63,654 nucleotides of DNA from Bacteroidia bacterium (GCA_030427245.1 JAUHXA010000037.1:1-63654), one strand, 5' to 3'; shown: positions 36,862-46,591, numbered from the stretch's first letter. Numbers and translations are program-made. The notes: generated by a model from the letters alone, not told the origin.

Positions 36862-38181
36862 TCAATCAATCTGAGGTAAACTCCCCTCCTCTCCTACTTT
36901 TTCTTTTTTGTAGCGTACGACCAACTTGTACTTGTCGGTATTCATCAAAAAAGGAAAGTACAACTGCTCAAAAACCAATTGGGTACTACTTTCGGCTTGC
37001 TTCAATATCCCTTCACGTATGGCTTTCTCTACTGCCATTTTTTTTCCTTCTTTTATCAAAGCAGTAATTTCGTCTCCTTCCAAACTTTTACTAAAAAACT
37101 CATTGACACTCTTCACATTGAAGTCTATATCCGTGGTCAATATTTTAGGAGGGGCAACGGTGATAACGATGTAGTTTTCGATGATTGTGTCTTCTTGTTC
37201 TTCTATAACATTGGCCTTGAAGTAGTCGTCTAAATCTACTCCTGCGCCAACTTTTGCCTTCACATTGAAGTCTATATTGGCATCAAATGCAAGTGCATCA
37301 AAACCCAATACGTCTCGTTTGAAGGTTTCTTTGATATTGATAGTCACTTCGTCTTCAACGGTTAAGAGTTTTTTGACCAATTCTCGGTGATGTTGATTGA
37401 CGGATAGACTTTCATTGAAGTCCACGATGGTGGCATATTCGTCAAACAGTTCGATTACAAGCGAATAGGAGTTTTTGGCGATGATGTTGCATATATCGTT
37501 GGCGATGTCGTCCAATAATTTGGTGGTGAGTTGGGTATCGGATTCCAAACGCATTTCGTTTTTGCGGACTACGATTTTTCCTGCTCGAATCAAGCTGCTT
37601 GCTAATTTTCGCTTTTGAAGGGGATTCAGTAAGTTGACCAAATCACAGGTATTTGTGCTGATACTTTGCAGAAATTGATTGGAAATTTTTCGGGTAGAAA
37701 CGTTTTTTTCGAGGAGGTTCTTCAAGGGGGTAAATTCTCGTTCTACTTTTTTGGCAAGGGCATCGTGAATCCCTTGATAAGCTGCAATAATGCTATCACT
37801 TTCTGGTTTTGAGAAATTGTCAAAATTGACTATACTTCTCAAAATAGCGGTATTCATAGTGTCGGCTAAACTGTCAATGGGGGCTTTGTATTTTTTCTGA
37901 TGCAATTTATTGACCACATATTGATAGGGAAGATAGGTCTGTTGTTCTTCGTCAATGAATAAGTGCAAAGCGCCTTTGTGGGCGAGGTAAATTAGTTCAC
38001 GAGTATCTAACATCGCATCGTCATAGCCCATCTCAAAACCTTTGGAAATACCCGTTTCTGTACCTATTTGATGTCCTTTTTTGAAGCCCATGTCTTTACC
38101 CAATTGGAAAAACAACATGCTCAATAAAGGGACGAGTACCAATAAAGGGATGATGAATTTTATGGGGATGTTTTTTGGCAT
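36862..38181 (-). CDS. Membrane-anchored protein with G-x3 repeat, copy 1 (DUF4230-like C-terminus)
   Basis: About 439 aa from MPKNIPIKFII (an upstream in-frame ATG at 38223 is less likely). A membrane helix (~9-25) is followed directly by seven consecutive G-x-x-x units (Gly 28, 32, 36, 40, 44, 48, 52; GKDMGFKKG to GFEMGYDDA). A helical region (~60-270) comes next, then a C-terminal half (FNVKAKVGAGVDLDDYF, IENYIVITVAPPKILTTDID) that resembles DUF4230. It is a tandem paralogue of 38272-39624. Function unknown; topology predicts the bulk in the periplasm. Confidence 0.78.
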   Translation of the reverse strand: MPKNIPIKFIIPLLVLVPLLSMLFFQLGKDMGFKKGHQIGTETGISKGFEMGYDDAMLDTRELIYLAHKGALHLFIDEEQQTYLPYQYVVNKLHQKKYKAPIDSLADTMNTAILRSIVNFDNFSKPESDSIIAAYQGIHDALAKKVEREFTPLKNLLEKNVSTRKISNQFLQSISTNTCDLVNLLNPLQKRKLASSLIRAGKIVVRKNEMRLESDTQLTTKLLDDIANDICNIIAKNSYSLVIELFDEYATIVDFNESLSVNQHHRELVKKLLTVEDEVTINIKETFKRDVLGFDALAFDANIDFNVKAKVGAGVDLDDYFKANVIEEQEDTIIENYIVITVAPPKILTTDIDFNVKSVNEFFSKSLEGDEITALIKEGKKMAVEKAIREGILKQAESSTQLVFEQLYFPFLMNTDKYKLVVRYKKEKVGEEGSLPQID

Positions 38182-38271
38182 AAAATGGACGGTTAATGAA
38201 TCAAAAACGCATTTAACGCCCAATTTAACGAAAAATAATCAATTTTGTTGAAATCATCTCAGAGGATTCTA

Positions 38272-39624
38272 TTAGTATGAATTATCCATACTTGAATTCT
38301 CACCTTTGTCAGCAATCATGGGAGAATTGTACTTAACCACCAATTCGTAGCCGTCCTTATCTATCAATACGGGAGCATACAATTGCTCAAAAACCAATTG
38401 TAAGCTTTCTTCAGCTTTTTCTAAAATACCACTATCTATGGATTTTTCCTCTGCCAAGAACTTTCCTTTTCTTATCAAATAAGTGATTTCTTTTCCTTCT
38501 AATCTTGTACTAAAAAATTCATTGATGCTTTTGACATCAAAGTCTATACCTGTGGTCAAAATTTGGGGAGATAAGACCGTTATCACAATATAGTTGTGAA
38601 TGTTATCACCTCTTCTTTCCTGTATAATTTCTCCTTCAAAATATTCATCTAAATCAACTCCCACGTTCACTACTGCATCTAGGGATATCACTATATTGGC
38701 ATCAAAAATCGGTCTTTTAAATGTTTCCTTTAAAATAACAGTTACACTGTCTTCAATGGCAATTAATTTTTTCACCAATTTCCTCTTGTGTTTGCTGTAC
38801 ACTACATCTTTTGTAAAATCATTGACTATGATATGTTGTTTAAAAAGTTCATCTACTACTACAAAAGAACTTTTGATGATGATGTTGCATATTTCATCTG
38901 TAAGTTCGTCTAATAGTTGAGCAGTGATTTCAAGTTTATCGTTGAAATTCTTTCCCTTTTTTTGAAGTGATGCTTTTCCTGATTTTATCAGGCTTTTGGT
39001 TAGTTTTTGTTTTTGTAAAGGACTCAACAAGCCTACTAAGTCACACGTATTGTCACATATAGATGCCATAAATTGTCCAACTACTTTTCGGGTTGTTGTA
39101 TCTTGTTCTAATTCACTGAGTTTTTCTATGTATCCTCTCTCCACTTCGTCAACAAAATTGTTGTGGACTTTTTGGTAGGCAGCTAAAATATCCTCTCTTT
39201 CTGATTTGGAGAACACATCAAAATTGAGAAAACTCCTGAGAATAGCAGTATTGAGTGTATCTACTAATTTGGGAATGGCAATGCCAGCATCGTTCTGTTG
39301 TAGCTGATTGACTACATAGCCATACGGAATATAGGTGCGCCTATTTTCATCTACAAATAAGCTGTAAGCACCTCTATCTGCCAAAAAAAGCAATTTGTGA
39401 ATTTCTTCTACTGCATTGTCATAGCCTGCAAGTTCACCTTCAATAATTCCTTGTTCACAGCCTATTTCTTCTCCGATGATCATGCCTTTATCATATCCAA
39501 TTTTCTTTCCCACTTCTTTTCCTTGCTCTATACCCTTTTTTTGTCCTATGTAAAAAGCAAAACAAATAATTCCTGCAAACAACAATAATCCAAAAGCATT
39601 TTTTAAAGTAGTAACTGGTTTCAT
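38272..39624 (-). CDS. Membrane-anchored protein with G-x3 repeat, copy 2
   Basis: 450 aa, paralogue of the downstream gene, with conserved blocks YIPYGYVVNQLQQ, AILRSFLNFDVFSKSE, VGQFMASICDNTCDLVGLLS, VNVGVDLDEYFEGE and LQLVFEQLYAPVLI. After the membrane helix (~11-26) it carries eleven consecutive G-x-x-x units (Gly 27 to Gly 67; GQKKGIEQG to GELAGYDNA), four more than copy 1. The two genes are 90 bases apart and probably an operon. Regular glycine spacing of this kind gives a small-residue stripe along one helix face, suited to tight helix packing. Confidence 0.78.
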   Translation of the reverse strand: MKPVTTLKNAFGLLLFAGIICFAFYIGQKKGIEQGKEVGKKIGYDKGMIIGEEIGCEQGIIEGELAGYDNAVEEIHKLLFLADRGAYSLFVDENRRTYIPYGYVVNQLQQNDAGIAIPKLVDTLNTAILRSFLNFDVFSKSEREDILAAYQKVHNNFVDEVERGYIEKLSELEQDTTTRKVVGQFMASICDNTCDLVGLLSPLQKQKLTKSLIKSGKASLQKKGKNFNDKLEITAQLLDELTDEICNIIIKSSFVVVDELFKQHIIVNDFTKDVVYSKHKRKLVKKLIAIEDSVTVILKETFKRPIFDANIVISLDAVVNVGVDLDEYFEGEIIQERRGDNIHNYIVITVLSPQILTTGIDFDVKSINEFFSTRLEGKEITYLIRKGKFLAEEKSIDSGILEKAEESLQLVFEQLYAPVLIDKDGYELVVKYNSPMIADKGENSSMDNSY

Positions 39625-39818
39625 AATAAAGACAATTTTAATCTTTAATAAAATAGATGCAATTCATAAAATTGAACAGAGTTTATTCTATATTAGTTCC
39701 TATTTATCAATAAATAACTGCATTTTTTGAGTCAATACAACTTTAAACTAAACATCAAATCATTTTCCCATACTTATTATTCTTTTGTTAACTAATTGAG
39801 AGTAGCATCCCCTTTGTA

Positions 39819-39852
39819 TTGTTTCCTATTCTAAAAAAAAAATCTAATTTTG
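39819..39852 (+). promoter_or_regulatory. Candidate promoter of the GT4 gene
   Basis: TTG at 39819-39821 and TAATTTTG at 39845-39852 with a 23-base spacer fit the Bacteroidota consensus. The predicted start is near 39858, 37 bases before the glycosyltransferase ATG. Confidence 0.5.
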
Positions 39853-39894
39853 TTGTTTCATTGATATAAATTTTAGCCCATTAGAACCTCCTGA

Positions 39895-40980
39895 ATGAAA
39901 CAAAAAAAAATACTACTTATCTGCCCACATCCCGAAGACACAGCTCCCGGTCAAAGATTGAAGTACGAACAGTATTTGGCGTATTTGCGGTCAGAAGGTT
40001 ATCAAATTGATATTTCCCCTTTTATGTCTATGCCTTTTTGGAACATTGTCTATAAAAAAGGCTATTTGCTGCAAAAGGTATTTTGGACTTTGATGGGCTA
40101 CTTGCGGCGTGTAGTGGATTTGTTTCGATTGCCGTTTTACGATGGAGTTTATATTTTTTTGTGGGTTACGCCTTTTGGACCGCCGATTTTTGAGCGTCTT
40201 TTTACCTTCTTCAATAACAAAATGATATACGACATTGACGACATGGTTTTTTTAAGGCACAGCAGCAGTGCCAATCGTTTTATGGAGGTGTTCAAGGGAC
40301 GAGGGAAGCCGATATATTTGATGAAAAAGGCAAAACATGTGATTGTCTGTACCCCTAAACTGGACAATTTTGTGCAGCAGTTCAATTCCAAAACGACCGA
40401 TATTTCGTCCACTATCAATGCACAAACTTACCTACCTGTCAATCCTTACTCCAATGATAATCCACCTCTTACGGTTGGTTGGAGTGGTAGTCACAGCACT
40501 TCAAAATATTTGCATTTGTTGAAAGACGTTTTTAAGGAACTTCAAAAAATACATCCTTTCAAACTTTTGGTTATTGGCGACCCCAATTTCAAAATGGAGG
40601 GTGTGGATTTGGAAGCAATACCTTGGTCGTCGGCTACTGAGGTGCAAAATTTGCAGCGGATAGACATCGGTGTGTATCCGTTGCCTGATGAGGAATGGGT
40701 GTATGGCAAAAGTGGTTTGAAGGCATTGCAGTACATGACTTTGGGGATTCCTACGGTGGCTACGGCAATTGGCGCAAATTTTCGGGTGATTGAAGATGGG
40801 GTTTCTGGTTTTTTGGTCAACACACCTCACGAATGGTTGAAGGCTTTGCAACATTTGTTGGAGAATCCTTCAATGCGAAAAGAAATTGGAGGGCAGGCAA
40901 GAAAAAGGGTTGAAAATTATTATTCGATTGAAGCCAATAAACACAAATATTTAGATGCCTTTGAGAAAACTTTCAAGTGA
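39895..40980 (+). CDS. Glycosyltransferase (GT4 family)
   Basis: 361 aa GT-B enzyme. N-terminal ILLICPHPEDTAPGQRLKYE and YDIDDMVFLRHSSSANRF; C-terminal LTVGWSGSHSTSKYLHLL, FKLLVIGDPNFKMEGVDLEA, VYPLPDEEWVYGKSGLKALQ and GIPTVATAIGANFRVIEDG, which form the donor site. Acts on the cytosolic face of the inner membrane; its acceptor cannot be told. It stands alone between the G-x3 pair (divergent) and the SPOR-like gene. Confidence 0.9.
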   Translation: MKQKKILLICPHPEDTAPGQRLKYEQYLAYLRSEGYQIDISPFMSMPFWNIVYKKGYLLQKVFWTLMGYLRRVVDLFRLPFYDGVYIFLWVTPFGPPIFERLFTFFNNKMIYDIDDMVFLRHSSSANRFMEVFKGRGKPIYLMKKAKHVIVCTPKLDNFVQQFNSKTTDISSTINAQTYLPVNPYSNDNPPLTVGWSGSHSTSKYLHLLKDVFKELQKIHPFKLLVIGDPNFKMEGVDLEAIPWSSATEVQNLQRIDIGVYPLPDEEWVYGKSGLKALQYMTLGIPTVATAIGANFRVIEDGVSGFLVNTPHEWLKALQHLLENPSMRKEIGGQARKRVENYYSIEANKHKYLDAFEKTFK

Positions 40981-41285
40981 TATTTTTATAAAAACATTTT
41001 TAATTTCATAAAACTACCAATAAAAGAACGGTTTATGTTCAAATAACACCCTCCTCTCAAATAAATTTTTAGTACCTACGTTACTATCATTCATAAGTTA
41101 CATTTTTGGCAAAGAATTTGTATAATTCTTTACATCTACTTCAATATAGCCCCTCTGGTAGTCATTCTACTACTATCTTTTCAGTCCAAAAAATTTATCT
41201 AACCCCCATTTTTTTGTTAACCCCTATGCCCTAAGCCTCCCAAAGCTTTTGTTTTGGGTTTGCGTAGGACAAATCACGAATAACC
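40981..41285. other. Intergenic region, no gene
   Basis: 305 bases, AT-rich, with stops in every frame and no strong hairpin. It should contain the promoter of the SPOR-like gene; a TTTG...TATAATTC stretch near 41105-41130 is the only promoter-like feature, and it does not fit the Bacteroidota consensus well. Confidence 0.35.
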
Positions 41286-41741
41286 ATGTTAAAACGAACA
41301 CTTATTTTGGGAATAACTGCGGCTTGTTTTGTTGTAAATATCGGACAAGCAAGCGCAAACACATTGGATATGGCCGCTTCTTCAACTTGTACAGTTAGTT
41401 GTATCTATTCAGCACATCCATCTAACTCTTCTACCACAGTACAAAACAATCTGCTTCCTGAGAATCTGATTTTCAAGGTGATTATCGGGACTTTCGTCGA
41501 GCCTTTGGACATCGAATGTAGTTATTTGAGAAAAGTACGTTCAGATTTGACCATCGAAAAAACGATTGAAGGAAGGGTGCGTTATGCGATTGGTGCATTT
41601 GATGAGTATCAAAAAGCTGTCAATTACTGTAAAAACCTGAAAGACAAGGGTTATGTTCATGCAAAGGTTTTGGCTTACAATCAAGAAGAAGTCTTGACTA
41701 TGCCATTGGACGAAGTTTTGGAGCTTTTAGGAAATCGGTAA
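41286..41741 (+). CDS. Exported small protein with SPOR-like fold
   Basis: 151 aa. N-terminal signal peptide (LILGITAACFVVNIGQASA), a Ser/Thr linker with two Cys (CTVSCIYSA), then a ~90-residue domain: IFKVIIGTFVEPLD, RVRYAIGAFDEYQKAVNYC and NLKDKGYVHAKVLAYNQ. This tandem pattern is that of Bacteroidota SPOR-like proteins, whose domains bind denuded peptidoglycan glycans. A strong intrinsic terminator follows. Assignment to SPOR is by pattern only. Confidence 0.7.
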   Translation: MLKRTLILGITAACFVVNIGQASANTLDMAASSTCTVSCIYSAHPSNSSTTVQNNLLPENLIFKVIIGTFVEPLDIECSYLRKVRSDLTIEKTIEGRVRYAIGAFDEYQKAVNYCKNLKDKGYVHAKVLAYNQEEVLTMPLDEVLELLGNR

Positions 41742-41782
41742 GACAAATTAAAATATTCCGTAAATTCTATTTTTTTCCTTTG

Positions 41783-41812
41783 AACAGGTGGGTTACGCTC
41801 ACCTGTTTTTTT
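41783..41812 (+). terminator. Terminator of the SPOR-like gene
   Basis: AACAGGTGGG/CTCACCTGTT stem (10 bp with one wobble), loop TTACG, then seven T, starting 42 bases after the stop codon. Its last two bases touch the stop of the remnant on the other strand. Confidence 0.9.
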
Positions 41813-42107
41813 AATGTTTGGACTTGGGAACAATGGTGTATTCATGGGTGAAAGGATAAGTTTTGGTTTCACCTGTTTCTGTTTTGATAAGAAATTCTCC
41901 TTCAAATTGATGTCTGCCCAATTCATTTGCTTTGACCTGATAGTTTGCTTCGTCAATTCTTCCACTGACCAATGTATTTTCTCCAATCGTTATTCTTCCT
42001 TCTACGGGAATTTTTTCTGCAAAAAATATGCTGGCGGTCAAAGTGTCTCCTTGTTGCAAATAGCTTGGTGCAACAACTGTAACATCAAATTGGTTGCGGT
42101 CACACAT
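41811..42107 (-). pseudogene. C-terminal fragment of the half-GldM family (D2 domain)
   Basis: 98 codons coding only the conserved beta domain of the tandem array: VVAPSYLQQGDTLTASIFFA, GRHQFEGEFLI and TYPFTHEYTIVPK. Its ATG overlaps the stop of the fragment upstream (TAATG at 42105-42109), so the two frames could be translationally coupled. About 130 residues of the middle helical domain are missing between them. This is best read as a broken seventh member of the array with an internal deletion and frame change. A coupled two-piece protein remains possible. Confidence 0.7.
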
Positions 42108-42331
42108 TAAACTGACATTCTTTGTATAATGGACTCAGTATCGCTGTCTATACAAACGTTTAATCGTGTTTGATAGCGAGTGATCAAACTGGTAAAATCC
42201 TCTTTTTGCTTTTGACATTCAATGGATTGAAAATTGAAGTAAACGGCCAGTCCTGCAATGACAAGACTTTGAAGTGCCAACAATGGAAGGGCGTATTTGC
42301 GGATTTTTTGAAGGAAATAAGTAGTTAGCAT
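42107..42331 (-). pseudogene. N-terminal fragment of the half-GldM family (membrane anchor)
   Basis: 74 codons: [20 protein letters not shown], the N-terminal signature of the tandem array, a membrane helix and the beginning of the helical domain (CQKQKEDFTSLITRYQTRL), then a stop that overlaps the next ATG. It starts 82 bases from the divergent radical SAM gene. Together with 41811-42107 it forms the remnant of one array member, separated from the intact six by the radical SAM gene. Confidence 0.7.
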
Positions 42332-42413
42332 ATTTTATATTGAACTTTTGACCAAGCTAAAGGTATTAAAAGAGAACACATTCACATTTGCTTACCTATC
42401 AAACGAAAAAGAA

Positions 42414-43781
42414 ATGAAAATTGATATAATAGTTGCTTACATCCAAAGGTATGAGTTTGGACATGAAAAGGATTTTGTGCCGCCTGTCACGGGTATTCAC
42501 TTGGCTGCAATCACTTCCAAAAAACACGAAGTTCGGGTGATTCACCAACAAGTTGAAGCAGTGGATTTGGAGTCGGATGCGGAGGTAATTGCGATTTCGT
42601 TTTTCAGTGGTTTTGCGAATGAGGCCTACCGTTTGGCGAATCATTTTCGGAAGAAGGGGAAGGTTGTTATTGGAGGTGGGCCGCATGTCACCTATTGTCA
42701 AGATGAGGCTTTGGAGTATTTTGATGCGATTGCAACGGGTGAGGTCGAAAATGTATGGGCGAAGTTGTTGGAGGACATTGAAGACAAAAAATTGCAGCGA
42801 TTTTATCAGGGTACGCCTTGTGATATGAAAGATTTGCCGACACCGAGATACGATTTGTTGGCGGATAAATTTTTCATCCGAAAGGTGATTCAAGCCACAA
42901 GGGGCTGTCCTTTTTCTTGTTCGTTTTGTACGGTTCCTTCTTTGAATCCTGGCTTTCGATTGCGACCTATTGAGGATGTGATTCGGGATGCTTCTTACGA
43001 CAATTTCAAGCATTGGTGGCAGCGCAAGGTGGTTTGGTTTTGGGACGACAATCTGACGATTCGCCGACCGTATATCAAGGAGCTTTTGAAGGAGATGATT
43101 CCTTTGAAAAAATGGTGGCTGACACAAGCGAGTATGGACATTGCAAAAGATGCGGAGTTGTTGGATTTGATGAAGGAATCGGGTTGTATTGGCGTGTTTT
43201 TGGGCATTGAGTCATTTGGGAAAGAGTCCTTGAAGGATGCGAATAAGCGGCAAAATAAGGTGGAGAATTACAAAAAAGCGGTTTCGGAAATTCGCAAACG
43301 AGGCATTGCGGTGATGGCGGGTTTTATTGCAGGTTTTGACCACGATGACGAGGAGAGCATTGTCGAAATGGCGGACAGGTTGATGGATATTGGCGTAGAT
43401 GTTCCTTTTCTGAGCATCATGACTCCGTTTCGAGGAACGAGTATTTACAGTCAGTTCAAGATGGAAGATAGGATGTTGGAGGATAGAGGTTGGAGCTTTT
43501 TCAATGGCTATAATGTGGCGTTCAAACCCAAGCAAATCAACGAGTTTGAGCTTTTGAAAGCGCATCGGAGTTTGTGGAAAAAGTGTTTTTCATTTGGGTA
43601 TTCGGTGAGGAGAATTTTTCGGGGGCTTTCGCTTAGGAGTGGTGCATTTTTGTTGGTGTTGTTTATGAATACTTTTTACTGCTTGAAGCGACTTCGCAAG
43701 AATTATCCGATTGATATGTCGAAACGAGAGGAATGGCACGATATGCCTACTTCAATTGGTGAGGAGGTTTGGGAACATTAG
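42414..43781 (+). CDS. B12-binding radical SAM protein
   Basis: About 455 aa from [14 protein letters not shown] (the frame is open to 42348, but the upstream residues are not family-like). The N-terminal cobalamin-binding-like domain includes [20 protein letters not shown] and [11 protein letters not shown]. The radical SAM domain has the cluster motif in [20 protein letters not shown] (CxxxCxxC) and a [18 protein letters not shown] block. This architecture is shared by P-methyltransferase, hopanoid- and other modifying enzymes; no substrate can be named. It lies within the half-GldM array on the opposite strand, splitting the remnant from the intact members. Confidence 0.9.
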   Translation: MKIDIIVAYIQRYEFGHEKDFVPPVTGIHLAAITSKKHEVRVIHQQVEAVDLESDAEVIAISFFSGFANEAYRLANHFRKKGKVVIGGGPHVTYCQDEALEYFDAIATGEVENVWAKLLEDIEDKKLQRFYQGTPCDMKDLPTPRYDLLADKFFIRKVIQATRGCPFSCSFCTVPSLNPGFRLRPIEDVIRDASYDNFKHWWQRKVVWFWDDNLTIRRPYIKELLKEMIPLKKWWLTQASMDIAKDAELLDLMKESGCIGVFLGIESFGKESLKDANKRQNKVENYKKAVSEIRKRGIAVMAGFIAGFDHDDEESIVEMADRLMDIGVDVPFLSIMTPFRGTSIYSQFKMEDRMLEDRGWSFFNGYNVAFKPKQINEFELLKAHRSLWKKCFSFGYSVRRIFRGLSLRSGAFLLVLFMNTFYCLKRLRKNYPIDMSKREEWHDMPTSIGEEVWEH

Positions 43782-43822
43782 CGAAGTTCAAATGCAAATT
43801 CAAGAAGGTGTTTGAAAACGAT

Positions 43823-44728
43823 TTAGTTGCATTTGGGGAGAACGGTGTATTCGTGGGTGAAAGGGTAAGCTGTCGTTCTTCCCCAACCATCTTTTTGAAG
43901 GATTTGTCCTTTGATTTGGTGAGTGCCAATTGTATGGGCGTTTTTTCGATACTTGACAATACCATACTCATTAGTGAGAAGCGTATCATTCTCTATCACA
44001 ACCTTTCGCTTCCCATATATTCTTTCTGCAAAAGAGGCTTTTAGGCACAAAGTATCGCCCTGCTCAAAACGATATGCAGCATTTATTAAAATCCTGTAAG
44101 GAAATGAAAGACATCGGCCTCGCATTTTAAATCCTAAATAGTCTATCCACAAGTTTTCGATATAACGAATATCTGACTTAATTTTCTCGAAGTATGCCCT
44201 GTAGGTATCTCTATCTTTCAAGTCTTTGTATTGCTGCTTCAATAATAGATTGTCAGATAGTGGAAAGATGCTTAGACAGGCTTTCTGCAATATTCTTCTA
44301 TCTGTGGTGTCGATTTGTGCCGATTCTAAAAACTCCAACACTAAATCATAGTAATCAGCTACTATATTTTCTGATTTAAAAGACAACTCATGTAGTTTTT
44401 TTGAAACAAAGGCGGCTTCAATTTCTTCAATAAATCGATTGGTAGATGTACGTAGCTCTAGAGCCTTCTCTAAAAATTCCAAGTTCCTTGATTCTATTTC
44501 ACTCATTCTGTACATCCAGTCTAATCTTGCGCTTGTATGATTGTCTATCGAAATATCCTCCCACTGAGGTTGTGCGTTGAATAAATCCACAACAAACTGT
44601 CTTTCTTGCTGTTGAAAATATATTTGTACTTGATAATAAGCTATTAAAACCAACATCACTACCAACTGTAAAGCAAATAAAAAGAGAACAAACTTGCGAA
44701 ATCTGTACCGAAAATAAGTTAATAACAT
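43823..44728 (-). CDS. Half-GldM-like protein, array member A (last)
   Basis: 301 aa. Start MLLTYFRYRFRKFVLFLFAL with one membrane helix (~8-33), then a helical region (~40-205) and a C-terminal beta domain. The junction YRAYFEKIKSDIRYIENLWI corresponds to the GldM D1 end (KIQ-DVRN-E pattern), and YRFEQGDTLCLKASFAE, GTHQIKGQILQKDGWGR and YPFTHEYTVLPKCN to GldM D2. The protein ends exactly where GldM would continue into D3. Downstream end of the six-gene array, 12 bases after member B, and convergent with the radical SAM gene. Confidence 0.8.
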   Translation of the reverse strand: MLLTYFRYRFRKFVLFLFALQLVVMLVLIAYYQVQIYFQQQERQFVVDLFNAQPQWEDISIDNHTSARLDWMYRMSEIESRNLEFLEKALELRTSTNRFIEEIEAAFVSKKLHELSFKSENIVADYYDLVLEFLESAQIDTTDRRILQKACLSIFPLSDNLLLKQQYKDLKDRDTYRAYFEKIKSDIRYIENLWIDYLGFKMRGRCLSFPYRILINAAYRFEQGDTLCLKASFAERIYGKRKVVIENDTLLTNEYGIVKYRKNAHTIGTHQIKGQILQKDGWGRTTAYPFTHEYTVLPKCN

Positions 44729-44740
44729 AGATTTTTGATT

Positions 44741-45643
44741 TTAGGGTTGTCTTTTGGAAGCGACTTCATATTTATGGGCAAAATCATAAGAATATCCCTT
44801 GTCACAAACAAATTTCACTTTCAGTTCATGGATTCCCAATTTATTGAGAACTATTTGATAATGTACTGCTTTTTCTCTGTCCATCTGTAGGGTATCTTTT
44901 CCTATCACAAAAACACAATCTCCTTTATTGATAACTCGATTAGAGAGTGAAATATCCAAGGCTAAGGTTTCGCCTTCCAACAGTTTGTTTTTGGAAGCAA
45001 CAATGTGGGGATAATAACCGTACATCAAACGAGAAGAATTAAATACATAGGGTTTCAAGTAATTGGTCAATTCATTTTCAATTAGATACAAATCATTCCT
45101 TATCTTTCTCAAATAAATCCAATACGTTTTTTTGTCTTTTACTTGGTCAAATAGGAGAGTCATTTTTTTGGAATTAGAAATGGTGTAGCAATTGTATATT
45201 TCCTCTGCAAATGCTCTTTCTTGAGAATCTAAATTTCCATGTATATTTTCCATTATCTGCAAAACAGTATCTTTGTGTTTTGCAGCGATTTCATTCATAT
45301 CCAAGTATTCGATTTGACTGTTTTCATTTTCCAAAAACAATATATCATCTATATCTTGGGTGAAATAATAGGTATATCTTTCTATCCCCAATGCAGCTTC
45401 CAAATACGATTGTCCGACCTGTTCTGTTTTCGACTTCCACTCCATTCTATTTGTTGACTTCATTGTTTCTGCTCTAATAACTACAGAGTTCACCTGAAAG
45501 GAATGACTGAGCAAGTCTATGAAATCTTCCTTCTGTTCAACACTTTTATCCAACTGATTTTGAAGATAAAAACCCACTGCAATGGTGAGAACGAACTGCA
45601 ACAGTAAGAGTGGAAGGGCGTATTTTTTGATTTTTTGAAGCAT
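44741..45643 (-). CDS. Half-GldM-like protein, array member B
   Basis: 300 aa: anchor MLQKIKKYALPLLLLQFVLT, helical D1-like part with YWIYLRKIRNDLYLIENELT, and a D2-like part with KLLEGETLALDISLSNR and NKLGIHELKVKF. It is the most divergent member: the usual YPFTHEYTVLPKCN tail is YDFAHKYEVASKRQP, lacking the Cys. The N-terminal TYF segment is also missing. 19 bases downstream of member C. Confidence 0.75.
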   Translation of the reverse strand: MLQKIKKYALPLLLLQFVLTIAVGFYLQNQLDKSVEQKEDFIDLLSHSFQVNSVVIRAETMKSTNRMEWKSKTEQVGQSYLEAALGIERYTYYFTQDIDDILFLENENSQIEYLDMNEIAAKHKDTVLQIMENIHGNLDSQERAFAEEIYNCYTISNSKKMTLLFDQVKDKKTYWIYLRKIRNDLYLIENELTNYLKPYVFNSSRLMYGYYPHIVASKNKLLEGETLALDISLSNRVINKGDCVFVIGKDTLQMDREKAVHYQIVLNKLGIHELKVKFVCDKGYSYDFAHKYEVASKRQP

Positions 45644-45662
45644 AAGCAGAGTTTTTGAGGGA

Positions 45663-46571
45663 TTAGTTGCATTTTGGGAGAACGGTGTATTCGTGGGTGA
45701 AAGGGTAAGTCATGGTTTTCCCCCAATTATTCTGCATGATTACTTTACCTTCTAATAGATGTTTGCCTAATTTCTTCGTTTTCATTTGATAGATAGCCGT
45801 TCCATCTGCATCTAAAGCAACTCCTTTACCTTCAACTATAAAAGTAGGTCTCCTTATTTTAGGGTTTTCAGTAAAAGTAATTCTCGCATTTGTGGTTTCG
45901 TCTTGCCAAAGACGATTTGGTGCAATAACATGAGTGTAATATTTGTCATAAATGCAAGGTTCAGATGGAAGTTTGCTAAACAAATACTCAACTGCAATAT
46001 GTTCTATCAACAACATTTCACTTCTTACTTTTTGCAGATAGGCAATTTTGCTGTAAGGAGTTTCCAGATAATCATATTGCTGCAAAACTTGTTTGTAGTC
46101 GGGCAAAGAATAATCTTTGAAGGCTTCCATCTCAACATCTAATCTTTCATAAATTTTCTGATGTTCTTTGAACAAAATTTCCTCAACCCCTTCAAAATAA
46201 GCGGTCAATAATTCATCTGCTGAAAGAGCTAATTTTGTTTGGGGGACTGATATTGCCTTTGCAATTTTTTTATCAAATCCTCCTCTGTATTTGATAATTT
46301 TCTCTGCACAATCCAACCAGAGTTTCGCTCGGTGGGTTTTCTCAACTCGAAGACTCATTAAGTTTCTTTTCAATTGATTTGTCTTGTAAGTTATGTCAGC
46401 AAATGTTTGATAATCAAACTCCATGCGCTCAAAAAATTGTTTTTCTTGGTGATGGTCTTGCAGCAGTTGAAAAGTAAGTAATGACAACAAAGCTACAATG
46501 ACAAAGCCCTGCAATGCGAACAATTGCAGCGCATATTTTTTAAGTTTTTGACGGAAATAAGTACGACGCAT
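45663..46571 (-). CDS. Half-GldM-like protein, array member C
   Basis: 302 aa from MRRTYFRQKLKKYALQLF (an in-frame ATG at 46601 would overlap member D and lacks family match). One membrane helix, a helical domain ending IAYLQKVRSEMLLIEHIAVE, then VIAPNRLWQDETTNARITFT, GKHLLEGKVIMQNNWGKTM and the canonical YPFTHEYTVLPKCN end. The 20-base spacer to member D is conserved with the D-E and E-F spacers. Confidence 0.8.
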   Translation of the reverse strand: MRRTYFRQKLKKYALQLFALQGFVIVALLSLLTFQLLQDHHQEKQFFERMEFDYQTFADITYKTNQLKRNLMSLRVEKTHRAKLWLDCAEKIIKYRGGFDKKIAKAISVPQTKLALSADELLTAYFEGVEEILFKEHQKIYERLDVEMEAFKDYSLPDYKQVLQQYDYLETPYSKIAYLQKVRSEMLLIEHIAVEYLFSKLPSEPCIYDKYYTHVIAPNRLWQDETTNARITFTENPKIRRPTFIVEGKGVALDADGTAIYQMKTKKLGKHLLEGKVIMQNNWGKTMTYPFTHEYTVLPKCN

Positions 46572-46591
46572 AAGCGGTGTTTTTTGGGATT

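Noticed and set aside
36862-39624. G-x3 repeat as collagen-like or flagellar FliH-type protein
   Set aside because: Period is four, not three, and the remaining domains do not resemble FliH; only the local glycine pattern is similar.
42399-43127. Minus-strand open frame of 242 codons
   Set aside because: Antisense to the radical SAM gene; composition is that of a reverse-strand shadow.
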